NCBI GenBank assembly: GCA_028703105.1 | Contig: JAQVNN010000006.1 | Coordinates: forward strand, 1-54,716 | Reading direction: 5' to 3' | From: Paludibacter sp. | GTDB lineage: Bacteria > Bacteroidota > Bacteroidia > Bacteroidales > Paludibacteraceae | DNA: 54,716 bases | In this document: in pieces, positions 28,401 through 34,835 of the stretch | How the letters are laid out: every line of letters begins with the position of its first letter | Numbering within the stretch: the stretch's first letter is position 1 | Made by a program: the position numbers and the translations under genes | Notes under the pieces: generated by a model | Seen by the model: only the letters and a program-made list of their open reading frames with translations | The model's database searches: none | What the model was told of the DNA's origin: nothing

Positions 28401-28451
28401 CATACATAGCGCACACCAAAAGTTCGTTGTTTTTTTTCGACTATGTTTCAT
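25434..28451 (-). CDS. SusC/RagA-family TonB-dependent outer-membrane transporter
   Basis: A 1005-aa outer-membrane transporter. After a signal peptide comes a carboxypeptidase-regulatory-like N-domain (GNVSGTVLDKNNEPLIGASVQVEGTTRGTITNVMGEFSL). The SusC motif EEVVVVGYGVQRKSDLTGSVSSV follows, then the plug (NVTDAIQGRLAGVSIISSSGAPNSSATIRIRGINSF, VLKDASATAVYGSRAANGVILVTTK) and the beta-barrel ending in YYPNGRNYLMGINVAF. It imports oligosaccharides with energy from TonB-ExbBD. It lacks the STN domain that would mark direct signalling to an anti-sigma factor, and no sigma/anti-sigma pair is nearby. It heads the PUL transcript; I found no convincing promoter in the 189-nt gap upstream. Confidence 0.96.
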   Translation of the reverse strand: MKHSRKKTTNFWCALCMLFLCVNYLYSQTGNVSGTVLDKNNEPLIGASVQVEGTTRGTITNVMGEFSLECTPQDKLKISYIGYITQVIAVNDQKQLTIVLQENAKALEEVVVVGYGVQRKSDLTGSVSSVKVGDAVKTMPVANVTDAIQGRLAGVSIISSSGAPNSSATIRIRGINSFSADVGPLVVIDGFMGGSLNSLNPSDILSIEVLKDASATAVYGSRAANGVILVTTKNPEKGKTKVDYSGYVNLKTPYKLPSMLSPGQFARLANDFRTEMAAVGAPASFPEYTNDELTAFDNGTAGYDYIGNIFNSMALQQVHELSISGGNESTKFLFSGSYNKDEGIVKSSWSDRVNYRLKVDTEVFKWLKAGINIWGDYAKSQGPRFSQYRGVLIESLIYPNTIQPQDADGNYNNKSLIGPQYNPIGHIKEVNRDGYATNSFMQGYVDVTLFKGLVFRMLQGFSFSNSLGLNTNGPKSYAAWQNGVTDAGANTTTGSSWINSNILSYVKEFNENHRINATLVFEQQKFDHFLLKGNGTGLSSEDVGHNNLAFLQQVTASSESSTNTMLSGLARINYVLFNRYMLTASVRRDGSSRLAKQNWWENFTSAAIAWDVKQESFMENINFLDQCKIRLGYGETGNQAVPAYYAYTEYEAKRDADQKLILSQKRLGEPNLRWERSNQFNGGLDLGFFNNRLTATIDVYQKLSKDVLLEIDNPLYTGFPKKFVNSAHILNKGVEVTLGADPYVSKTFSWNTNLTLSNNVTTIEKLADDKKYITLGTTFEDLFYRYILNERVGTIYGYESLGVWKTSELADAPAGTEAGSYKYANLDQSVGNNITAEDQTIIGNGQPTFNWGWTNTFNIKNFDIAVFVIGYHGFDIYNFTAQERLKSLSPDPAWLNRWRPDNENTNIRGFVKTPNFKTSSSQFVEKGDFIKIKSLTAGYSLPQSLLQKLHLSKCRIYVSVQNPILITEYSGIDPEVTLKDPLKPGIDYGYYPNGRNYLMGINVAF

Positions 28452-28588
28452 ACTTAATTGTAAATTGTTTAATTTTTAATTGCAATATGAAATTCGCATG
28501 CTGATTTTCTCGTGTTGCAAGAGATTTTTTCATGCCCATTTCACAGTGTTGATTAAAAGGTAACGTCAAACGTTTTTCCCACAGAAAT

Positions 28589-28625
28589 AATTGTTCGCAC
28601 TGATTTATCTTCAGTGCGAACAATT
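28589..28625 (-). terminator. Rho-independent-like terminator after beta-helix gene
   Basis: A perfect 15-bp stem (AATTGTTCGCACTGA and its complement) with a 7-nt loop begins 16 nt beyond the stop of the beta-helix gene and is A/T-rich at both ends. It separates that gene from susC, so susC probably has its own promoter. Confidence 0.8.
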
Positions 28626-28640
28626 TTAATGTAATTTTGA

Positions 28641-30509
28641 TTAAATGTTTATTTTAAAAGTGTTGTATTCTCCTGATTTAGAAGACACTTTGACAATATA
28701 TAATCCTGCATGTTTCACATTCAATGTATTCAGTCCCAAATTTATTTTAGATTGAATTTGTAACACGCCACGCATATCGTAAACATCTACAATAGCGTCT
28801 TCATTACTTACCACTTTCAATTGTCTGCCTTCACTATAAACATAACAGAAGTCATCTGCTTTCGCCGTGCGTACACTGCTGACTTTTTCTTCGTAAGCCC
28901 CTGCATTAATGGTTGTTCCGGTTAATCTCGGATTTCCTGCCAAGTCTTTAGTAAAATAAGCATCAAACCATGTCTGAGGATATGCAAGCCCTCCTTCTCC
29001 CAAGAGAGAAACAGTTCCTATCCCTTTGGCAACAGAAGTTGCAGATAAGGAAAAGTCGGCATTTTTGATTGCTGTAATATCGCCTGCACCCACAAAATTG
29101 GTGGGAGCTACAAAACCAGCATTGGTAAACAATACGTTGTCGCTTATATCCTCACTTGGAGGTAATGTTACTTCTTTACTATTTGCATTGTTTAGATACA
29201 ACGCAAATGTTCCCTCTGTTAACATAACAGGAGCATCTTCGTACTGAGTAGTTCCTTCGTTATATGCGCGGTTGTCAGAGAAAATATTATTGAAAATAAT
29301 CGGCGCATTGGGGGCATACATGTTGCCTGTATTGTTGGCCACTGTGTTATTAAAGAAAAGAGGTTCTACAAGATACAAAAGTCCGGAGTTACTGCTATTG
29401 TTTACAATGAGATTATTGAATATATTTCCTTGTTCAGGCTTGGTAAACACAACAAATATAGCCGACTGACCTGTAACTTCACTGGCCTTTTCAATTCTAT
29501 TGTTACGTATAATATTGTTGTATATATTAACAATTCCTCCACCGTTAATCATTACAGAAGCTGCACCATTACCTCTATATATATTGTTTTCAAACAAACA
29601 TTCGGTAACAACCGCCTCACGTTTTTTTTGTCCATGGTTCACCTGTACGCCTGCAGAAAAATATTTAGTAGGATCATAAGGATCTGGAAGGGCTATATCA
29701 TTAGATAGAAAACTACAGCCTTTTACTATAATCGTAGGCGTTGCATCTGCCGGATCACCGGTATTGTAAATTGAAAATGGTAAGGAAGAAGTTGCATTTT
29801 TGAACGTACAGTTTATGGCGTGCATTGTTTCTCTCACCTCGTCCTTTGCTGCTCCACCCACACTACGCATGTAAAGACCGTTTTTACAGCCATCAAACAA
29901 GGAGTTTTCCACTTTACCTCCATCTTCGAAATATAGTACGGAATTATTGTCTGCGCAATTGATAAACGCGCAATTACTTACAACATGGCATTCTTTCAGA
30001 TAAATTAAACGGCTTTTATTCGCATCATAGTCTCTAAAAGTCAGACCATCAATTACAGCGCTTGTTGTAAAAATATCTGTTTTAACTGCGCGGTCGAAAA
30101 GACGCAACGGAGTTGTTCCGTCCTTTTTTAATCCTCCCAAAATAACCGTTTGATTTTTAAACGCCCAAGGTTCTGTATCAGGCTTAATGCGTTCACGGTC
30201 TTCCTTTTTTGTTTCTGTACCGGCAAAACTTCCATAAATACTTACTCCTTCAGCCATCCATACTCCCGCTTCGCCGCCTGATGTGGCTCCGGGTGCAAAA
30301 TGAGAGGTTAATGTGTATTCACCGCCCTTCAGCCAAATTTCATCTCCTTTTAGAGCTTTATCCATAGCTACCTGCGGGTCTTTTACCGCATTAGCCCAAC
30401 TATCTCCCGCATTCCCGTCATTCCCGCTTGGGGATACATAAAGAACTTTTGCATTTGTACTCGAAAGTACAAATAACGTACATAATACTACTGTAATTAA
30501 TTTTTTCAT
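28641..30509 (-). CDS. Secreted parallel beta-helix protein with T9SS-like C-terminus
   Basis: A 622-aa exported protein: signal peptide MKKLITVVLCTLFVLSSTNA, then LYVSPSGNDGNAGDSWANAVKDPQVAMDKALKGDEIWLKGGEYTL, the standard opening of right-handed beta-helix surface proteins. Helix repeats rich in Asn and small residues follow (INCADNNSVLYFEDG, GGGIVNIYNNIIRNNRIE, IFNNIFSDNRAYNEG). The final 65 residues (SEGRQLKVVSNEDAIVDVYDMRGVLQIQ...GLYIVKVSSKSGEYNTFKINI) resemble a T9SS type A sorting domain. Parallel beta-helices include PL6 chondroitinase B and many adhesins; I see no decisive catalytic motif. Its position beside a PL8 PUL suggests glycan binding or cleavage, but a terminator separates it from susC. 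Confidence 0.75.
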   Translation of the reverse strand: MKKLITVVLCTLFVLSSTNAKVLYVSPSGNDGNAGDSWANAVKDPQVAMDKALKGDEIWLKGGEYTLTSHFAPGATSGGEAGVWMAEGVSIYGSFAGTETKKEDRERIKPDTEPWAFKNQTVILGGLKKDGTTPLRLFDRAVKTDIFTTSAVIDGLTFRDYDANKSRLIYLKECHVVSNCAFINCADNNSVLYFEDGGKVENSLFDGCKNGLYMRSVGGAAKDEVRETMHAINCTFKNATSSLPFSIYNTGDPADATPTIIVKGCSFLSNDIALPDPYDPTKYFSAGVQVNHGQKKREAVVTECLFENNIYRGNGAASVMINGGGIVNIYNNIIRNNRIEKASEVTGQSAIFVVFTKPEQGNIFNNLIVNNSSNSGLLYLVEPLFFNNTVANNTGNMYAPNAPIIFNNIFSDNRAYNEGTTQYEDAPVMLTEGTFALYLNNANSKEVTLPPSEDISDNVLFTNAGFVAPTNFVGAGDITAIKNADFSLSATSVAKGIGTVSLLGEGGLAYPQTWFDAYFTKDLAGNPRLTGTTINAGAYEEKVSSVRTAKADDFCYVYSEGRQLKVVSNEDAIVDVYDMRGVLQIQSKINLGLNTLNVKHAGLYIVKVSSKSGEYNTFKINI

Positions 30510-31252
30510 AACTCATTTAATTTTAATTGTTTAACTATTGTTTTATAACATTCAATCCAATATTAGCTAATTAAACTCCTTTTGAAAGCGTGAGCGCAAT
30601 GTTTTTAGCAGTAATTGTGTTGTTACCACACACTACCGGCAACATTTAATATCATAATGCTGGTTTTTTCTATCTCTTGAGGGTTATTACTCCATGCTCC
30701 GAACAAAGCATTCAATTTTACATACCATGTTGTAACAAAAAGAATATTCTTTTCATTTTCTCACTTTTCCATTTTTAAGATTAACAACTGTTCGTACAAA
30801 GATAACCCATATATAAACTTAATATAGTATAAAAAAATACGAATAATGGTACTCTATCGTTCGTTTAAAAATATAAAACGTTTTTCAACCTATGCTATGT
30901 AAAGAAAGTAAGTTTTTTAAAATGACAACGCATAAATTAATACATAAAAACGGAATATTTAGTTTACGCGCCATAAAACAAATATGCTGAACCAAATCAT
31001 TCCTATTCTGAATAATTTTATCCCCACTCCCGATTTGTTTTTTAATCTTTACAACCTTCTGAAAGAAAATTTCAGGAATAAGCTATTCCTTATTATAAAC
31101 AACATAGTTGAGCACGCAAGAGAAACGTGATACAGAGAAACTTGCTCAAACAGAAAAGATTTCTATAATTGTACAATATGTTTTCAACATACCGGCATTT
31201 TTAATTCCTTTTTAAGAAACTATTCCACACATTTCTTATACCTTTGCAAGGA
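30510..31252. other. Large divergent intergenic region
   Basis: About 740 nt of A/T-rich DNA between the beta-helix gene (minus) and the radical-SAM gene (plus), the largest gap in the window. It holds -7-like boxes for both directions (30797-30804 minus, 31239-31246 plus). On the minus strand a start-less open stretch reads FVTTWYVKLNALFGAWSNNPQEIEKTS; it is too short and lacks a start, so I do not call it a gene. No tRNA, repeat array or riboswitch fold was recognised. Confidence 0.5.
30797..30804 (-). promoter_or_regulatory. Possible -7 box for the beta-helix gene
   Basis: Minus-strand TATCTTTG exactly matches TAnnTTTG. If used, it would give the beta-helix mRNA an untranslated leader of about 280 nt. 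No TTG lies at the expected distance. Confidence 0.35.
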
Positions 31253-32521
31253 ATGAAGGAAGAAGCCTTAGCCAAATTGCAAATCCTCGCTGAATCAGCC
31301 AAATACGATGTATCCTGTGCTTCCAGCGGCACTACACGCAAGAGTAAAGCGGGTGGTATCGGGAGTACTGCGGGCTGGGGCATCTGCCATAGTTTTACTG
31401 AAGACGGAAGGTGTGTTTCCCTGCTGAAAATTATGCTGACCAACTATTGCATTTACGATTGCGCCTATTGCATCAACCGGCGAAGCAACGACATCCGCAG
31501 GGCTACTTTTTCGGTGGATGAACTGGTTGAACTGACCATTGAATTTTACCGCAGAAATTACATCGAGGGACTTTTCCTCAGTTCGGGCGTAATTAATAAT
31601 CCTGATTATACCATGGAGCGAATGGTTCGGGTAATTAAAGAATTGCGCACCACCCACCGTTTCAATGGTTACATCCACATGAAAAGCATTCCGGGATGCA
31701 GTCAGCAACTCGTGCACGAAGCCGGTTTGTACGCCGACCGCTTGAGTGTCAACATCGAAATCCCGACAGAAAAGAATCTGAAATTGCTGGCTCCTGAAAA
31801 AAACCACGAAAGCGTCTTTAAACCCATGCAATTTATTCAGCAGGGGATGATTGAAAATGCCGAAGAGAGAAAGAAATCGCGCTATGTGCAACGTTTTGTG
31901 CCGGCGGGACAAAGTACGCAAATGATTGTCGGAGCCACAGATGAAAGCGACAAGCAGATTTTGAAAACCTCTGATTTTTTGTATAATCAGCCAGGAATGA
32001 AACGGGTATATTATTCGGGTTTTATTCCGGTCAACAGTTACGATAGCCGGCTTCCGGCACTAAAACAACCGCCGCTGGTTCGCGAAAATCGCCTGTATCA
32101 GGCCGATTGGCTGTTGCGTTTTTACGAGTTCAAGGTAGATGAGATTGTGGATGACAAGCATCCCGATTTGGATCTTGAAATAGACCCGAAACTTTCGTGG
32201 GCATTGCGTCATCCGGAATTTTTCCCTGTGGATATTAACAAAGCTGAATATCGCGATTTGCTCCGAGTGCCTGGTATTGGAGTCAAATCAGCTAAATTGA
32301 TCGTGGTTTCACGCCGATATACCCGACTGAATGCCCAGGATTTGAAGAAAATCGGTATTGTCATGAAAAAAGCGCAGTATTTCATTACCTGTAATGAGTT
32401 ATCCGGATTAAATACGGTAAGCGATACATCTCCGGAATATGTGCGTAGTTTGCTGGTGCCCAAAAAGAAAGGTCAGAAGCAGCCCGATTTGCATCAAATG
32501 TCCCTGATTTTTCCTGAATAA
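31253..32521 (+). CDS. Putative DNA modification/repair radical SAM protein (TIGR03916-like)
   Basis: A 422-aa radical SAM protein. The cluster motif CIYDCAYC (CxxxCxxC) is in NYCIYDCAYCINRRSND near residue 65. The opening AKYDVSCASSGTTRKSKAGGIGSTAGWGICHSFTEDGRCVSLLKIMLTNYC is characteristic of the radical-SAM family named for its link to uracil-DNA glycosylase. A helix-hairpin-helix (about residues 325-375: YRDLLRVPGIGVKSAKLIVVSRR) fits DNA binding. The partner gene follows 4 nt downstream. The biochemical reaction is not established for the family. The track starts at TTG 31244; ATG 31253 fits the family start. A -7-like TACCTTTG lies at 31239-31246, unusually close to the ATG. Confidence 0.9.
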   Translation: MKEEALAKLQILAESAKYDVSCASSGTTRKSKAGGIGSTAGWGICHSFTEDGRCVSLLKIMLTNYCIYDCAYCINRRSNDIRRATFSVDELVELTIEFYRRNYIEGLFLSSGVINNPDYTMERMVRVIKELRTTHRFNGYIHMKSIPGCSQQLVHEAGLYADRLSVNIEIPTEKNLKLLAPEKNHESVFKPMQFIQQGMIENAEERKKSRYVQRFVPAGQSTQMIVGATDESDKQILKTSDFLYNQPGMKRVYYSGFIPVNSYDSRLPALKQPPLVRENRLYQADWLLRFYEFKVDEIVDDKHPDLDLEIDPKLSWALRHPEFFPVDINKAEYRDLLRVPGIGVKSAKLIVVSRRYTRLNAQDLKKIGIVMKKAQYFITCNELSGLNTVSDTSPEYVRSLLVPKKKGQKQPDLHQMSLIFPE

Positions 32522-32525
32522 GCCT

Positions 32526-33287
32526 ATGATTGTATTTCGTTACGATAAAACTTTTGAGGGATTGCTCACGGCAGTTTTCGACGCTTATAACCGCAATACA
32601 TTTCCGGTAAAATTACTGTCATCCGACGAAATTGAACTTTTGTTTGTGGATGCCTGTCACACTGTGATCACCGATCCGAAAAAATCCGGTCGTGTCTGGA
32701 AGGGTTTGGAGAAAAGGATGATGCCTGTCACCCGCAATATGCTTACTTATGTCTGGTTGTCTGAAATTTCCGGTTGCGACGAGACTGTGTTCAGGTATAT
32801 AAGAAAGGTGTTCGATAGTAAAACTTCCATAGAAATGAATTTTGCGGATGATGATGTATTGCAGGTTCGCAACATCGCTCAAAAAGTGAACAGAGAAAAA
32901 CTGCGGGTGATTGAATTTGTGCGTTTTCAGAAAACAGCTGATGGTATTTTCTTTGCACCGATAGCACCTGAGCACAACGTGCTGCCTCTTACCCTGGAGC
33001 ATTTTACCGACCGCTTTGCTGATCAGCAGTGGATTATTTATGATACCAAACGCGATTATGGCTATTTTTATAACCTCAAAGAAACAACAGAAATAACATT
33101 AGACAGTGATACACTGATTTTGGAAGGTAAAGTGAATGAGGAGTTACTGGATCCTAACGAACAATTATTCCAGCGCATGTGGAAAAGTTATTTCAGGTCG
33201 ATGGCTATCAAAGAAAGAATTAATCCTAAACTGCACAGGCAACATTTACCTGTAAGATTTTGGAAATATCTGACTGAAAAACAATAA
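32526..33287 (+). CDS. TIGR03915/DUF4130 family putative DNA repair protein
   Basis: A 253-aa protein recognised as the usual companion of the radical SAM protein just upstream (4-nt gap). Its recognisable blocks are the opening MIVFRYDKTFEGLLTAVFDAYN, then NREKLRVIEFVRFQKTADGIFFAPIAPEHNVLPL and HFTDRFADQQWIIYDTKRDYGYFYN. The C-terminus WKSYFRSMAIKERINPKLHRQHLPVRFWKYLTE is basic and could contact nucleic acid. The two-gene unit is commonly described as DNA repair-linked because many genomes place a uracil-DNA glycosylase (or fusion) beside it; none is in this window. The molecular function is unknown. Confidence 0.87.
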   Translation: MIVFRYDKTFEGLLTAVFDAYNRNTFPVKLLSSDEIELLFVDACHTVITDPKKSGRVWKGLEKRMMPVTRNMLTYVWLSEISGCDETVFRYIRKVFDSKTSIEMNFADDDVLQVRNIAQKVNREKLRVIEFVRFQKTADGIFFAPIAPEHNVLPLTLEHFTDRFADQQWIIYDTKRDYGYFYNLKETTEITLDSDTLILEGKVNEELLDPNEQLFQRMWKSYFRSMAIKERINPKLHRQHLPVRFWKYLTEKQ

Positions 33288-33317
33288 AACGGGGTGATTT
33301 TGAAAGCACCCCGTTTT
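33286..33317. terminator. Bidirectional terminator between repair pair and ric
   Basis: An 11-bp perfect stem (AAAACGGGGTG / CACCCCGTTTT) with a 10-nt loop lies between the convergent repair-pair and ric stops. Runs of A and T at the stem base give a U-rich tail on both strands. Confidence 0.85.
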
Positions 33318-33335
33318 ACAACTAACAAATTTATT

Positions 33336-34058
33336 TTACAGCAAACTTTTCTCTAACTCTATAGCCTTAGGGAAAAGAATATTGTTCTCGAGGTGAATGT
33401 GCATGTGCAAATCTTCCTCGAATTCTTTCAACAGAGCAAGTGTAACCCGGTAGGTATTGCAGGCATCAAAAGGAGGAGTATAGTTATCCGTCAGCTTGTC
33501 AATTGTACGTAATTTTTCACCGCCAGCATCATGTTCGGTATGTAATTCATCTATCAAATCCTGAATAGTACCAAACGAAGGTTGATTATAGGTCTCCTCT
33601 GAATCCTCCACCTGTACCATTTTTTTAATCGCAGGAAATAACATTAACTCCTCTTTTTTCATGTGTTTGGTCATATTTCCGGCAACAGCATAAAACAATT
33701 GTTCTACCTCGATAAGTTCCGGATGACGTTCTCCGTGTACTCTTGCCACTTTTTCCATGAAAGGAGTAATTTCCTGAATTCTTGTTGTTACATACCGGTG
33801 ATGTTTCTTCTCAATGTAATCGGCCAATAAGTCCAATGGCCACGATCTGTAGTCGGTTCCTGTGTTGTCATTCGACTGAATCGCCTGTTGTAATTGTGCA
33901 ATTAGTTGGTTACTGTCAATTTCTTTTCCTGCACAGGCATCTGCAATACTCTGGTTGCCATTGCAGCAAAAATCGATTCCATAACGTTTGAAAATGGGTG
34001 CTGTACGGTAGTCTAATGCTACCAGCTGACCAATGTTGTTGTTTTGTGTAATGTTCAT
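33336..34058 (-). CDS. ric: Iron-sulfur cluster repair di-iron protein (Ric/ScdA/YtfE)
   Basis: A 240-aa protein with the two standard parts. The N-terminal ScdA_N domain (residues about 8-60) contains DYRTAPIFKRYGIDFCCNGNQSIADAC with the conserved Cys pair. The C-terminal hemerythrin-like di-iron domain has the ligand-bearing blocks DYIEKKHHRYV, RVHGERHPELIEVEQLF, HMKKEELMLFP, ELHTEHDAGGEKL and HMHIHLENNILFPKAIEL. Ric proteins repair Fe-S clusters damaged by nitric oxide or oxidants. It is 105 nt downstream of an Rrf2 regulator on the same strand, and its upstream region contains a near copy of the palindrome found upstream of that regulator (34124-34151). NO or Fe-S stress control by the Rrf2 protein is therefore likely. 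Confidence 0.94.
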   Translation of the reverse strand: MNITQNNNIGQLVALDYRTAPIFKRYGIDFCCNGNQSIADACAGKEIDSNQLIAQLQQAIQSNDNTGTDYRSWPLDLLADYIEKKHHRYVTTRIQEITPFMEKVARVHGERHPELIEVEQLFYAVAGNMTKHMKKEELMLFPAIKKMVQVEDSEETYNQPSFGTIQDLIDELHTEHDAGGEKLRTIDKLTDNYTPPFDACNTYRVTLALLKEFEEDLHMHIHLENNILFPKAIELEKSLL

Positions 34059-34123
34059 AATCTTTATTTTTTATCAGCCACAAACCGTGACCTACTTGTT
34101 TATCTGTTTGTTGTATTAATTTG

Positions 34124-34151
34124 TATTTCGGATAAATTTGTCTTAAATAAA
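34124..34151. promoter_or_regulatory. Predicted Rrf2 operator upstream of ric
   Basis: A 28-nt imperfect palindrome (core GATAAATTTGTC, flanked by TATTT and AAATA) in the rrf2-ric gap. It matches the element at 34633-34660 (read on the other strand) at 23 of 28 positions. Its palindromic, A/T-flanked form fits known Rrf2-family sites such as those of NsrR. Binding by the adjacent Rrf2 protein is inferred. Confidence 0.65.
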
Positions 34152-34163
34152 AAGAAAATTTTT

Positions 34164-34598
34164 TCAACGTACTAAAATTGCTTCACCTGATTGAAGTTTG
34201 GTTGCTAAATCAAATAAACTGGTGGTTTCCAGCATGGTTTTTAATTCTGATCTGACTTTAGCAAACTCGTTGTGTATCGGACAGGGCTTTTCTTTGCTAC
34301 ATTCGCTCAGACCTAAACCACAACCATTGTAAACCGAATCACCATCAATTGCAAAAACGATGTCACTTATTTTGATTTGTTTCATCATTTTCGCATTTAT
34401 TTCAAAACCGCCATAAGGACCGGTCAGTGAATTCACAATGCCCTGCTTGTTTAATGTGCCCAGAATTTTTGCTGTGTAGGCTTCCGGGGAACCGGTGTGT
34501 TTAGCAACGTCGCCTATTTTCACCCGTTTATTTTCGAGTGACTGAGTGGCAATGTAAATCATTGCTTTGATGGCATGTTCGCAGGCTTTTGAAAACAT
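34164..34598 (-). CDS. Rrf2-family transcriptional regulator with Fe-S-type Cys triad
   Basis: A 144-aa Rrf2 regulator. The winged helix-turn-helix covers residues 1-65 (ACEHAIKAMIYIATQSLENKRVKIGDVAKHTGSPEAYTAKILGTLNKQGIVNSLTGPYGGFEI). The sensing loop near residues 90-105 is CGLGLSECSKEKPCPIH, a C-x7-C-x5-C arrangement like the [2Fe-2S] or [4Fe-4S] ligands of NsrR/IscR. The next gene downstream is the NO/Fe-S repair protein Ric, so an NO or redox-sensing repressor is the likely role. A two-box promoter lies just upstream, and the -33 box is overlapped by a palindrome that is also found before ric. This indicates autoregulation plus control of ric. Confidence 0.92.
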   Translation of the reverse strand: MFSKACEHAIKAMIYIATQSLENKRVKIGDVAKHTGSPEAYTAKILGTLNKQGIVNSLTGPYGGFEINAKMMKQIKISDIVFAIDGDSVYNGCGLGLSECSKEKPCPIHNEFAKVRSELKTMLETTSLFDLATKLQSGEAILVR

Positions 34599-34616
34599 TT
34601 TGTTTTTATTTTACTG

Positions 34617-34646
34617 CAAATATATGAACTTTTTTATTTCCGACAA
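34617..34646 (-). promoter_or_regulatory. Predicted promoter of the Rrf2 regulator gene
   Basis: Minus-strand TATATTTG (34617-34624) is an exact -7 box and TTG (34644-34646) lies 19 nt upstream. The -33 element falls within the predicted operator, so bound repressor would block RNA polymerase. Confidence 0.75.
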
Positions 34647-34660
34647 AATTATCGTAAATA
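34633..34660. promoter_or_regulatory. Predicted Rrf2 autoregulatory operator
   Basis: A 28-nt imperfect palindrome; on the minus strand the core is GATAATTTTGTC between TATTT and AAATA. It overlaps the -33 box of the rrf2 promoter and matches the element upstream of ric at 23 of 28 positions, with the five differences symmetric about the centre or in the spacer. Confidence 0.68.
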
Positions 34661-34777
34661 AAATTATGATTGATTATATTTCATTCATATTATAATATTT
34701 CGAAAGAGAAGGTAAAATATTAACTGGTACTTAGCATAAATGACAATCATTTAATGTGGCTTTACATTCAATTTGTG

Positions 34778-34808
34778 TTGAAAAACTCACACTTTTTTTG
34801 TAGCTTTG
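34778..34808 (+). promoter_or_regulatory. Predicted promoter of purH-mre operon
   Basis: TTG (34778-34780), 20 nt, then TAGCTTTG (34801-34808): a full match to the Bacteroidetes promoter. The start site near 34815 lies after the track's TTG start at 34806, which shows purH begins at ATG 34836. Confidence 0.75.
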
Positions 34809-34835
34809 CGAACTAAAATTCACAATCCCCATAAA

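Noticed and set aside
28441-28623. 60-aa minus-strand ORF upstream of susC.
   Set aside because: It overlaps the susC start and the terminator hairpin, with no recognisable family.
30600-30790. Start-less open stretch on the minus strand (WYVKLNALFGAWSNNPQEIEK).
   Set aside because: No start codon, about 45 residues and no recognised family; most likely an untranslated leader.
33916-34167. 83-aa minus-strand ORF overlapping the start of ric.
   Set aside because: It lies in another frame of the ric coding sequence and upstream DNA; ric itself is clear.
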